14,270 nucleotides of DNA from JAVBSX01 sp051660685 (GTDB taxonomy: Bacteria; Planctomycetota; Planctomycetia; Pirellulales; Thermoguttaceae), in NCBI GenBank assembly GCA_051660685.1, contig JBOFQB010000070.1, positions 1-14,270 of the forward strand, given 5' to 3'. The notes beneath the pieces were generated by a model. The model was not told the DNA's origin. It saw only the letters and a list, made by a program, of their open reading frames with translations, and did no database searches. Positions 1 through 7,115 of this stretch are shown here, piece by piece. The stretch's first letter is position 1, and each line of letters begins with the position of its first letter. Made by a program: the position numbers and the translations under genes.

Positions 1-185
1 CAAACAGGATTTGAACGACTGTCGCATGAATTCGCATGATTATTTGACATATCAAGGGTAATACTGCAAGGATAAATTTGCCTATACTGCCTAAACTGTT
101 TCGCAGACAACCCAAGTTCATAGTGTGAACACGCCCTAATAAGTGAGATAATGAGAGAAGGTAGAAGGTAGTGAAGAGTTTGGTC

Positions 186-211
186 GTTTAGCCCCAGAAC
201 ATCGTTCTGCG
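186..211 (+). repeat. Solitary REP-like palindrome
   Basis: The unit is a GTTTAGCCCC head, then AGAAC, a 3-base loop and GTTCT, then GCG. The same layout occurs twice, head to head, at 10136-10208. Here the inverted partner is absent, so this is a single unit. The longer match 183-215 agrees with 10133-10165 at all but three positions by eye. Confidence 0.6.
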
Positions 212-293
212 TGTTATTGATAGAAGTGAGAATGAAGAATTGAGGCAAATAAAAATTTGGGTCCCTCAAAAGAGGAAGAAACCGGTTAACTCG

Positions 294-322
294 CGCGACG
301 CCGTTATCTCCCTGTCTCCTCC
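294..322 (+). repeat. 29-bp direct repeat, copy 1
   Basis: It begins CGCGACGCCGTTATCTCC and matches the copy at 365-393 with two differences. Between the copies are pyrimidine-rich CTACCTTCT-type motifs. The function is unknown. It could be the edge of a larger repeat family or the result of a local duplication. Confidence 0.55.
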
Positions 323-364
323 TTCTTTCCTCCTACCTTCTACATTCTACCTTCTCCAAAAAAA

Positions 365-393
365 CGCGACACCGTTATCTCCCTGTGTCCTCC
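365..393 (+). repeat. 29-bp direct repeat, copy 2
   Basis: It begins CGCGACACCGTTATCTCC, lies 71 bases after copy 1, and runs directly into the C-rich tract at 392-422. Confidence 0.55.
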
Positions 394-422
394 CTATCCC
401 CTATCCCCCATTCCCTATCCCC
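392..422 (-). other. Putative G-quadruplex motif just after typA
   Basis: Read on the minus strand (the typA sense strand) there are five runs of 3-5 guanines separated by three-base loops (ATA, ATA, AAT, ATA). This fits the standard G3+N1-7 quadruplex pattern. The motif begins three bases after the typA stop codon, so it would lie in the 3' untranslated RNA. Folding and any role in termination or mRNA stability are inferred. Confidence 0.5.
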
Positions 423-425
423 TAA

Positions 426-2249
426 TCACCCATTCTTACGATTTGCCCGTTTTCGGTCAATCTCCTTGAGCAAAATTTTTCGCATTCGTATTTGTGAGGG
501 TGTCACCTCAACCAATTCGTCCGCCTCAATGTACTCAAGAGCCTCTTCAAGCGTAAAACGTCGGGCCGGTTTCAATATAAAATTGCGATCACTCCCGCTT
601 GCCCGCATGTTCGTCAACTTCTTCTCTTTCGTCGGGTTAACATCCATATCTTCATTTCTCGCATTTTCCCCGACAATCATCCCTTCATAGACGACATCAC
701 CCGGCGCAACAAACGGTTCACTTCGTGCTTGAAGAGAATCGAGCGCAAAAGCGTTTGCACGACCTCCAACCATAGAAACCAAAACGCCGTTTGCGCGAAA
801 CGGCATCCCCTCTTCTCGCCGTTTATAACCCTCAAATCGATGATTGATAACCGCATTTCCTTGTGTCGCAGTCAACAATCGGGTTCTCAAACCAATCAAA
901 CCGCGAGCCGGAATCGAGAATTTCATCACGCAGAATTCATTGCGATTTGACATTTCGAGCAACACGCCCCGACGTCCCCCAACCAGTTCCATAACAGGTC
1001 CGGTTTGGTCTTCTGGAACCTCAATCACAAGCGTTTCAAAAGGTTCCTCGACAACACCCTTTGCATTTGTCTTAAAGATGACTTCAGGTTTGCCAATTGA
1101 CAATTCATAACTCTCGCGTCGCATTGTCTCAATCAACACCGACAAATGCAGCACCCCGCGTCCGCTTACCGAATAAGCGTCCGTCCCCTCAATTGATTCA
1201 ACACGAAGTGCAACATTCCGTTCTAATTCCCGAATCAAACGATCCCGAAGATGTCGGCTCGTCACAAACGTCCCCTCTTTCCCGCCTAAAGGGGAATTAT
1301 TGATACTGAACGTCATACGCAAGGTCGGTTCGTCAACATGAATGCGAGGTAAGGCAATCGGATTTTGCGGGGAACAAACAGTATCCCCGATTTCAATGCT
1401 TGGCAGTCCAACAACGGCGACAATATCACCTGCGTCAACTTCATGCACTTCCGTTCGTCCGAGCTTGTCAAACGTGTAAAGCTGCGCAATTTTTCCCGGC
1501 GTTTGACGATCCTCGGTTTGCATGAGAACGACATTCATCCCTTTTCGGATACAACCGGCCCGGACCTGACCGATTGCGATTCGTCCGACAAACTCCGACC
1601 AACCGATTGTTGTGACCAACATCTGGACAGGAGCGTCGATCTCGACAAGAGGAGCCGGAATCTTCTCAATAATCATGTCCATAATCGGCAGTATATTGTC
1701 GTTCGACTCCTCAAGAGTCAACTGCGCAAATCCGCTTTTCGTGCTCGCAAACAAATACGGAAAGTCAATCGTTTCATCTGTTGCGCCCAACTGAATGAAA
1801 AGATCATACATTTCACTGAGCACTTCTTTTGCTCTTGCATCTTTCCGATCAATTTTGTTCACAACAACAATCGGTTTCAGCCCCAATTCAAGGGCTTTAC
1901 TGAGAACAAATCGGGTTTGCGGCATTGGACCTTCTGCAGCATCGACCAACACCAGACAACCGTCTGCCATACAAAGAACTCGTTCGACTTCTCCGCCAAA
2001 ATCCGCGTGTCCGGGCGTGTCAATAATGTTGATTTTCACCCCCTTATACGGAATCGCAATGTTCTTTGCCAATATGGTGATTCCGCGCTCTCTCTCCAAA
2101 TCATTGGAATCCAATATTTGTTGCCCGCTCAATTGAGCGTCTCGGAATTGTCCACTTTGACGGAGCATGCAATCAACCAACGTTGTTTTTCCATGATCGA
2201 CATGAGCAATAATTGCAATATTACGAAGATCGTCTCGACGTTGCGACAT
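426..2249 (-). CDS. typA: TypA/BipA ribosome-associated GTPase
   Basis: A translational GTPase of the elongation-factor superfamily that binds the ribosome. In known bacteria it is tied to 50S assembly and to growth under cold or other stress. At 607 residues it has the usual family length. The N-terminal G domain shows G1 AHVDHGKT (15-22), the switch I motif RGITI (55-59), G3 DTPG (77-80) and G4 NKID (131-134). The middle and C-terminal parts carry the EF-G-like domains and the BipA-type block PARGLIGLRTRL. The ATG at 2249 is supported by its position before the G domain and by purine-rich AGGAGA and GAGAG stretches 8-14 bases upstream. The next gene upstream on the strand is GH51, with a 181-base gap full of hairpins, so co-transcription is doubtful. 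A G-rich quadruplex-like tract follows the stop. Nothing suggests damage or transfer. Confidence 0.97.
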   Translation of the reverse strand: MSQRRDDLRNIAIIAHVDHGKTTLVDCMLRQSGQFRDAQLSGQQILDSNDLERERGITILAKNIAIPYKGVKINIIDTPGHADFGGEVERVLCMADGCLVLVDAAEGPMPQTRFVLSKALELGLKPIVVVNKIDRKDARAKEVLSEMYDLFIQLGATDETIDFPYLFASTKSGFAQLTLEESNDNILPIMDMIIEKIPAPLVEIDAPVQMLVTTIGWSEFVGRIAIGQVRAGCIRKGMNVVLMQTEDRQTPGKIAQLYTFDKLGRTEVHEVDAGDIVAVVGLPSIEIGDTVCSPQNPIALPRIHVDEPTLRMTFSINNSPLGGKEGTFVTSRHLRDRLIRELERNVALRVESIEGTDAYSVSGRGVLHLSVLIETMRRESYELSIGKPEVIFKTNAKGVVEEPFETLVIEVPEDQTGPVMELVGGRRGVLLEMSNRNEFCVMKFSIPARGLIGLRTRLLTATQGNAVINHRFEGYKRREEGMPFRANGVLVSMVGGRANAFALDSLQARSEPFVAPGDVVYEGMIVGENARNEDMDVNPTKEKKLTNMRASGSDRNFILKPARRFTLEEALEYIEADELVEVTPSQIRMRKILLKEIDRKRANRKNG

Positions 2250-2312
2250 ATATTTTTCTCTCTTCTCCTATGTTTATTCTGCAAACGGTTAGAAAGGGTT
2301 TGTTTTTCGATT

Positions 2313-2370
2313 GGAACGCGGGCATCCTGCCCGCCTTTTTTTCTTGATGCAGGCAAGATGCCTGCGTTCC
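2313..2370. repeat. Double-palindrome interspersed repeat
   Basis: The unit is bounded by GGAAC and GTTCC and holds two similar short stems, GCGGGCATCCTGCCCGC and GCAGGCAAGATGCCTGC, joined by a T-rich spacer. The outer arms are also complementary, so the 58 bases can fold as one long or two small hairpins. It lies in the gap downstream of the GH51 gene and upstream of typA. There is no T-run after the stem on the minus strand, so it is not a classical terminator. Confidence 0.6.
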
Positions 2371-2371
2371 G

Positions 2372-2403
2372 ACAAAATGTCCATTTTGTACCCGTTTCGG
2401 GTA
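2372..2403 (-). terminator. Pair of hairpins after the GH51 gene, possible weak terminator
   Basis: Two adjacent perfect stems lie 28-59 bases after the GH51 stop: TACCCG/CGGGTA with a 3-base loop (2389-2403) and ACAAAATG/CATTTTGT with a 2-base loop (2372-2389). They share an edge and have no U-tract, so they might stall polymerase or protect the mRNA 3' end rather than act as an intrinsic terminator. Confidence 0.3.
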
Positions 2404-2430
2404 TACATTGGGTTCAGATATTTTATCCAA

Positions 2431-4398
2431 TTATTTATTGGGAAACTTCAAAAGCGTCACACTGTAAGGTTGGACCCCGACCGAACCATTTTTCAACGAC
2501 GCTGTTGAGTGAACAATATCAATTCGTTGGGGTTGACCCGGGTCATTGAACGACTTGGGATTATTTTCAGGATCGGCAATGACAAACTTTTCTACCTTTT
2601 CGGGGTCAAATTGCTCAAACACCCCTTCTAAGGTCAAGTCAATCGGAAACGCAAACGGATTGACAATTGCAACACTCAACCATTTTCCGTCTTCAGAAAG
2701 CATCCCCTGAACATCAATCGAAGACGTTTTGTCCCCAACGATTTCGGTTGCAACCGGAATGGAACCAAATTCCTTGCGATACAGCTTCAATACCAATCCC
2801 GTCGTCTCAAACTGAGCCTTTTTCTTGTCCGTTTTGATACAACCAATCACATTAACCGTCTGAGCATAATTCGCCATAATAAACAAATCCGACTGTCGGG
2901 CAAATTCGTGCAATCCGGCTGCAATTCCAAGTCCGTCTTTCTGGAAATAGCGGGTCCCCAATTCCCCAAAAATGTACGGTCCATACCAATAATTCCATTC
3001 ATCCATTGCTATTTTAATGTCCTTCCCCTTAAGTTCCGGCATTGTTTTGCGGTACTCACGATGTGCATTTGCAATCCGGCGAATCTCATTCGGAACCAGT
3101 TGGACATGCGCCCCCACATTCCGTTTATCCTGAACGTAAAAATGCTCGCTAATATCATCCATGTTGTGAGCGCAACCGGGAATGAATGTTTCATCCCATT
3201 TTCCAACTGCTCCAACACCAATCAGACGAATACTGGAATCGGCCTTACGAAATGCGTCGGCAAAGAAATTATGGCGCTTAACGTATTCGCTGACCGGGAT
3301 GTGACCGATCTGCCAATCTCCGTACATTTCATTTCCCAGACCCCACCATTTCACTTTGTACGGCTCGACCTGTCCTTCTTCAGCCCGTTTTTTACCCCAA
3401 TTGGAATCGGCAGAACCGTTGACATACTCCAATTCGGCAAGAGCATTAGCGACATCACCATCTCCGGTGTTGATTGCAATATAAGGTTCCGTCCCAAGAA
3501 TCTTACAAAAGAGCATAAATTCGTTGATTCCAAAATCATTATGTTCAACCCCCAACCAAGCCGGATTTTTGCGAGGAGGACGACGATCCCGTTCGCCAAT
3601 TCCGTCTTTCCAATCATAACCGCTCACGAAATTTCCGCCCGGCCAACGATAAATCGGGGCATTAAGTTCTTTGAGCAACGCAAGAGTGTCGGCTCTCATT
3701 CCCTGCACATGATCGCCCGGCATAAGGGATGCTGTTCCAACGAAAAACGACCCATTTTTTCCATAAGCGGCAATTTCAATTTCAACGTCATCATAATCGA
3801 CCGGCGATTCAAACTCGTATTCTGTTTTGTAGTAATCACCTGTTTGAACAGGAAAGGTGAATCGGGAAAATTCTTCATGAACGGGACTCCAATGCAGGTG
3901 TATTTCAATCTGTTCAATCCCCTCTGTTGCTTTAATCCAAGCATAACCGGGATACTTCATTCCTTTTTTAACGGCAAGACCTTTTTGGGCAACCCCCAAC
4001 CAACGAGGTTCATTTCCGGCGATTGATTCCGGCGTATGTTCGCCGACAAAAGGTTGATCCGAATTCATGTTCATTTGACATTGATAGATGGGATACCAAG
4101 CCGATTCCGGCGATCCAACCGGGAAAAAGAATTTGCGGTCTTCCAGCATTTCCGCCCAAATACCGCCGTATATACAGCGTCCCAAATGCTCAATAAACTG
4201 ACCGTAAATCAATTCCGAAAGAGGTTCACTTTTTTTGGTCAAATCAATTTGAACGGTTGGTTTCAACGACAAAACGTCCAAACGGACCACTTCCTCGAGT
4301 GCAGCAGTATTCTCAGCTGCACTGAGTGAAGATACATTGAGCGAACTTGCGATCAAAAGACAACAACTGAGCGGGAACAGCAAGCATCTGAAAATCAT
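2431..4398 (-). CDS. Secreted GH51 alpha-L-arabinofuranosidase-like glycoside hydrolase
   Basis: Probably releases arabinose side chains from arabinan or arabinoxylan outside the cytoplasm. The protein has 655 residues from the ATG at 4398. It starts with a hydrophobic signal peptide with likely cleavage near Ala27/Ala28 (LSA-AE). The GH51 catalytic barrel shows YGQFIEHLG (about 65-73), RWPGGNF (251-257), the acid/base motif GNE (Glu357) and the nucleophile motif DEWN (Glu467). A C-terminal beta-sandwich runs to the end. An in-frame TTG at 4428 would extend the protein, but the ATG has AAGGAAAGG eight bases upstream and gives a clean signal peptide. The gene stands between the regulator and typA with its own promoter-like region (4483-4510) and three 10-bp direct repeats in the leader. 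Specificity is inferred from the family, since some GH51 members act on other substrates. Confidence 0.9.
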   Translation of the reverse strand: MIFRCLLFPLSCCLLIASSLNVSSLSAAENTAALEEVVRLDVLSLKPTVQIDLTKKSEPLSELIYGQFIEHLGRCIYGGIWAEMLEDRKFFFPVGSPESAWYPIYQCQMNMNSDQPFVGEHTPESIAGNEPRWLGVAQKGLAVKKGMKYPGYAWIKATEGIEQIEIHLHWSPVHEEFSRFTFPVQTGDYYKTEYEFESPVDYDDVEIEIAAYGKNGSFFVGTASLMPGDHVQGMRADTLALLKELNAPIYRWPGGNFVSGYDWKDGIGERDRRPPRKNPAWLGVEHNDFGINEFMLFCKILGTEPYIAINTGDGDVANALAELEYVNGSADSNWGKKRAEEGQVEPYKVKWWGLGNEMYGDWQIGHIPVSEYVKRHNFFADAFRKADSSIRLIGVGAVGKWDETFIPGCAHNMDDISEHFYVQDKRNVGAHVQLVPNEIRRIANAHREYRKTMPELKGKDIKIAMDEWNYWYGPYIFGELGTRYFQKDGLGIAAGLHEFARQSDLFIMANYAQTVNVIGCIKTDKKKAQFETTGLVLKLYRKEFGSIPVATEIVGDKTSSIDVQGMLSEDGKWLSVAIVNPFAFPIDLTLEGVFEQFDPEKVEKFVIADPENNPKSFNDPGQPQRIDIVHSTASLKNGSVGVQPYSVTLLKFPNK

Positions 4399-4440
4399 GG
4401 GAACGACCTTTCCTTTTCTGGGGGACAATTGACATTTTCA

Positions 4441-4470
4441 AACGTCGGAAAACGTCTGAAAACGCCGGAA
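4441..4470. promoter_or_regulatory. Three 10-bp tandem repeats in the GH51 leader, possible operator
   Basis: Three units (AACGTCGGAA, AACGTCTGAA, AACGCCGGAA) follow one another with exact 10-bp spacing, close to one helical turn. They lie just downstream of the predicted start of transcription and about 40-70 bases before the GH51 start codon. The phasing suggests side-by-side protein binding on one face of the DNA. The binding protein is unknown. Confidence 0.4.
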
Positions 4471-4482
4471 AAAGTTCACCCC

Positions 4483-4510
4483 AGTATAACAGCAAAAGTC
4501 GAAAGGTCGA
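4483..4510 (-). promoter_or_regulatory. Predicted sigma-70-type promoter of the GH51 gene
   Basis: On the minus strand a TCGACC box (4 of 6 matches to TTGACA) is followed after 16 bases by TATACT (5 of 6 matches to TATAAT). This would give a leader of roughly 80 bases. The prediction is by eye only. Confidence 0.35.
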
Positions 4511-4547
4511 GAGACTCGCAGAAAACAACTGAATCAACGGTTTTGGC

Positions 4548-6020
4548 CTAAACGATTCCTCGTAATTTGAATTGTTTGATCTTATTGTAGATCGTCTTTT
4601 CGCTGATTCCCAGTTTCTGAGCCGATTGCGCCCGATTCCCGTTGCAAGCGTGAATCGTCTCAATGATCGCCCGACGTTCAATGTCCATCATACTCAAACC
4701 CGCTAAACCCATTGTTCCCTCAATCGTTAAATGAGGGTCAAAATGAATCTCATTCTCCGTCACAATCGTGTCTTTTGCCGAATCAACCGCTCTCTGCAAC
4801 ACATCTTCCTGTTCCCTTATATTGCCCGGCCAAGTATGCAGTTTGAGCTTCATAAGAGCCGATTGAGAAAGAATCGCCTGATTCGTCCCCTTTTGCAAAG
4901 CAATCCGACGAAGAATGTCCTGAACGAGAAGGGGCAAATCATCCGGTCGATTCCGAAGAGGTGTCGCCGTAATCGTCATGGAACTGAGACGATAAAACAG
5001 GTCTTCCCGAAAACGACCTTGCGCACATGCAATCGCCAAACTATCTCGACAGGTTGCAATCACTCGCGTATAATTGGGACGTGATTCTGTTGTTCCAACT
5101 GGTCGAAAAGACCGTTCCAACAACAATTCAAATAACCGTTCCTGTTGAGTCGAAGAAAGACATTCAATTCGATCTAACACCAGAGTTCCATGTGAAATCA
5201 TCTCCAACCGTCCAACCCGTTCTGTGATTGCTTGACCATTTTCTTGCGAGACAATCCCGCAAAGATCAGCATCCATAACATCAGGAGGAACTGAATCGCA
5301 AGAGACGACAACAAATGGTTCCAAAGCCCGATTACTTGAGGAATGAATCAGTTGGGCAATCACATTTTTGCCCGTTCCCCGTTCTCCCATGATAAGAACC
5401 GTGTTGTCCAAACGACCAAATGCTTCGATCTGTTTCTTCAGCGTTTGCGCAATCAGCGACCCCCCAATCAACGAATCATAGAGTAAAGGTTGTCCAAGAA
5501 GTTGGCGTAATTTTTTGTTCTCCCCAATCATCTGGAAATTTCCAACTGCAAAGGACAGACTGTTGAGCAGTTGTTGACGATCACAGGGTTTGGTCAGATA
5601 CAGAGTTGCATGACGACAAATGGTCCGACGATGCTCCACATCATTTGTCGGTTCATCTAGGACGAGAATGGGCAAATCGGGACATCGTTCTCGAATTTCC
5701 CGGCATATCATCTCGAACTGACCGTCTTTAGTGACGACATCGATTAAAACACCTGAAATACTGGAATGAAGTAACTCAACGGCGTGCAGACCCCAACCTG
5801 TATCCAGAACGCGATACTTTTCTCGTTCGAGAAAGTGTCTCATCATCATTCGATAAGAAACATTGGCCCCTATAAGCAAAATACTTTTGGTTGAGACTTC
5901 ATCAGAAACCGGTTCCTGATCTGAACCGTAATACCTTGCTCGCATTTTTTCAGATGGTGTCGAGAAATGCCGATCATCAATCACCGTTTGGTCTTGTACA
6001 TGCAACCTCGTTGTATTCAT
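4548..6020 (-). CDS. Degenerate NtrC-family regulator (receiver-like, AAA+, Fis-type HTH)
   Basis: A three-domain transcription regulator of 490 residues from the ATG at 6020, which has GCGGGG upstream. A TTG at 6035 is the alternative. The receiver-like domain (about 45-165) keeps an Asp at the usual phosphorylation position (94) and the Lys of TKP (144). It has Gly-Ala (51-52) where the acidic metal-binding pair should be. The AAA+ domain (about 184-415) has Walker A GERGTGKN (212-219), the arginine-finger region GRFRED and sensor II WPGNIRE. The sigma-54-contacting GAFTGA loop aligns without gaps to QENGQA (259-264), and Walker B reads LVLDR, with Arg284 in place of the catalytic Glu. A normal Fis-type helix-turn-helix ends the protein (about 447-490). 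It binds DNA in all likelihood, but activation of sigma-54 polymerase is improbable. It is divergent from the TPR gene. Confidence 0.85.
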   Translation of the reverse strand: MNTTRLHVQDQTVIDDRHFSTPSEKMRARYYGSDQEPVSDEVSTKSILLIGANVSYRMMMRHFLEREKYRVLDTGWGLHAVELLHSSISGVLIDVVTKDGQFEMICREIRERCPDLPILVLDEPTNDVEHRRTICRHATLYLTKPCDRQQLLNSLSFAVGNFQMIGENKKLRQLLGQPLLYDSLIGGSLIAQTLKKQIEAFGRLDNTVLIMGERGTGKNVIAQLIHSSSNRALEPFVVVSCDSVPPDVMDADLCGIVSQENGQAITERVGRLEMISHGTLVLDRIECLSSTQQERLFELLLERSFRPVGTTESRPNYTRVIATCRDSLAIACAQGRFREDLFYRLSSMTITATPLRNRPDDLPLLVQDILRRIALQKGTNQAILSQSALMKLKLHTWPGNIREQEDVLQRAVDSAKDTIVTENEIHFDPHLTIEGTMGLAGLSMMDIERRAIIETIHACNGNRAQSAQKLGISEKTIYNKIKQFKLRGIV

Positions 6021-6272
6021 TGAATTGCCCCGCAATAAAAAAAGTTGACAGAAGAACCGAAAGAGTCATTCTACTGTTTGAATTTATCTTTTTTTTGTGA
6101 ATTTGGGAAAAATAAGTATTTTTTTCAGGAAGTTTTTTGATAAAAATAGACCAAAAAATCAGATGTAGGGGAAATGCGGGGCAAAAATTCCTGCAATACG
6201 GATTGTAAAGATTGTCCAGAAAAATGTTTTTTTCCGATCTCTTGCAACAACACAAAATTTAGGGCACAATAA

Positions 6273-6704
6273 ATGAGTCCGGGGTGTTGCGATCCCGTCC
6301 TTTCTGCCAATCAACACTGTTTTACTACTGATTCCATGTTCTCAACACCAGAAGAATGGTATGACGCTTGTGTACTTTGCAAACAAGGCGGAGATACACA
6401 GAATGCGATTACCATGTTGCATCATTTGCTTGAAACGTTTCCCGAGTATGCCCTTGCTTATGCCGCATTAAGTGCCTATTATGCGCAAATGGGGGATTTG
6501 TTCAGGGCAATTGAACATGGAAGAAAATACTGCGAGTTAACACCCAATGATCCGTTTGGTTTTTCCATTCTCAGTCTGCTCTACATCAAACAGGGTTTAC
6601 GAACAGAAGCGGAAGATGCGTTGATGAGTGCCCGCGATTTGCGAATTGCAGCCGAATTGGGCAAAAAAAAGGCGGAGAACGAGGAAGAATCGTCAACAGC
6701 GTAA
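6273..6704 (+). CDS. Small TPR-repeat protein
   Basis: A 143-residue protein made almost wholly of tetratricopeptide repeats: about residues 26-59, 60-93 and 94-125, with the usual small and aromatic spacing (AYAALSAYYAQMGD, PFGFSILSLLYIKQG). A charged Lys/Glu tail closes it. TPR arrays act as protein-binding scaffolds; the partner is unknown. The ATG at 6273 has AGGG eight bases upstream. An ATG at 6336 (MFSTPEEW) would drop a Cys-containing, non-helical leader of 21 residues and fits the TPR fold better, and a weak TTGCAA/CACAAT promoter at 6242-6270 would favour it. The gene is divergent from the NtrC-like regulator across about 250 bases of AT-rich DNA, and the receiver gene follows downstream. 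A functional link is plausible but only positional. Confidence 0.8.
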   Translation: MSPGCCDPVLSANQHCFTTDSMFSTPEEWYDACVLCKQGGDTQNAITMLHHLLETFPEYALAYAALSAYYAQMGDLFRAIEHGRKYCELTPNDPFGFSILSLLYIKQGLRTEAEDALMSARDLRIAAELGKKKAENEEESSTA

Positions 6705-6736
6705 GTAAACAGCTTCACAAATAGTGTGCATGAAAC

Positions 6737-6760
6737 CCGTTTGCAACAACGGTTTTTTTT
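6737..6760 (+). terminator. Intrinsic terminator after the TPR gene
   Basis: A CCGTT/AACGG stem with a 6-base loop is followed at once by eight T residues, 33-56 bases after the TPR stop. The stem is short, but the U-tract is good. The T-run is also part of the repeat shared with 12258-12480, so the repeat may have supplied the terminator. Confidence 0.5.
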
Positions 6761-6971
6761 GAACACTTGGAAAATTTTTGATCCGGTTCCGCAACTCCGT
6801 CAGGAGTTGTCGAATGGTAGAAACGACGGAAAAAATGATTTTGAACCCCGTCGGGGTTCCACAAATGATTCAAACTGCTTAAATTGTCCCAAGAGACCAT
6901 TGGAAAACCCAGACGGGGTTCAGGTTTGTTTTTCAACCGTCATCTACCCTAACGCAACCTCTACGAGGTTG
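6748..6971 (+). repeat. Four-hairpin interspersed repeat, copy 1
   Basis: After a T8 run come four short stem-loops: CAACTCC/GGAGTTG (6792-6809), GAACCCC/GGGGTTC (6843-6859), AACCC/GGGTT (6906-6920) and CAACCTC/GAGGTTG (6955-6971). The stretch from the T-run to stem 3 is clearly related to 12258-12431, including GATCCGGTTCCGCAACTCCG and TTGTCGAATGGTAG. It fills most of the 411-base gap between the TPR and receiver genes. No protein is encoded. Confidence 0.75.
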
Positions 6972-6999
6972 GGAGAATGACACGTTTGTTTATGTGTGC

Positions 7000-7029
7000 A
7001 ACCAACCAACCAACCAACCAACCAACCAA
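7000..7029 (+). repeat. (AACC)7 tetranucleotide microsatellite
   Basis: Seven perfect AACC units plus AA lie 86 bases before the receiver gene's ATG. In frame with the receiver there is a GTG at 6996, so a long form beginning MQPTNQ would carry the repeat inside the reading frame. A change of one unit would shift that frame. Confidence 0.8.
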
Positions 7030-7115
7030 TGTGTTTTTTGGGGCTGGACGGGATAGTGGAGAAGGAAGAACCAATTCAAACTTTGGTAATCACAAGTAAG
7101 ATGAGGGAAGAGAAC

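Larger units (their letters stand above)
1..425. other. Non-coding left flank with small repeats
   Basis: I see no convincing gene here. The only sizeable open frame (240-425, plus) is a low-complexity Pro/Ser/Leu-rich reading of pyrimidine-rich repeats. The stretch holds a solitary REP-like palindrome (186-211), a 29-bp direct repeat (294-322 and 365-393), GAAGGTAG-type motifs near 155-171 that recur inverted near 332-357, and a C-rich tract (392-422) just beyond the typA stop. I found no stem-loop followed by a T-run that would clearly terminate typA, and no tRNA. Confidence 0.6.

Noticed and set aside
1..40. tRNA-like GGATTTGAACG at the left edge
   Set aside because: The bases recall the T-arm of a tRNA, but no acceptor stem or anticodon arm can be folded in the following sequence.
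44..90. Promoter from TTGACA at 44-49
   Set aside because: No reasonable -10 box lies 16-18 bases downstream and no gene follows on that strand.
240..425. Possible 61-residue peptide
   Set aside because: It is a low-complexity translation of pyrimidine-rich repeats with no ribosome binding site and no similarity to a known fold.
1365..2549. Long open frame on the plus strand (394 codons) opposite typA
   Set aside because: It runs antisense to a strongly conserved GTPase gene, has no recognisable domain, and spans the typA start and the intergenic hairpins. It is a shadow frame.
2908..4026. Long open frame on the plus strand (372 codons) opposite the GH51 gene
   Set aside because: It is antisense to the catalytic domain, with an unusual Phe/Ile/Asn-rich composition and no motif.
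6036..6272. Sigma-54 (-24/-12) promoter in the divergent region
   Set aside because: I could not find a GG-N10-GC element with the right surroundings, and the neighbouring regulator lacks GAFTGA.
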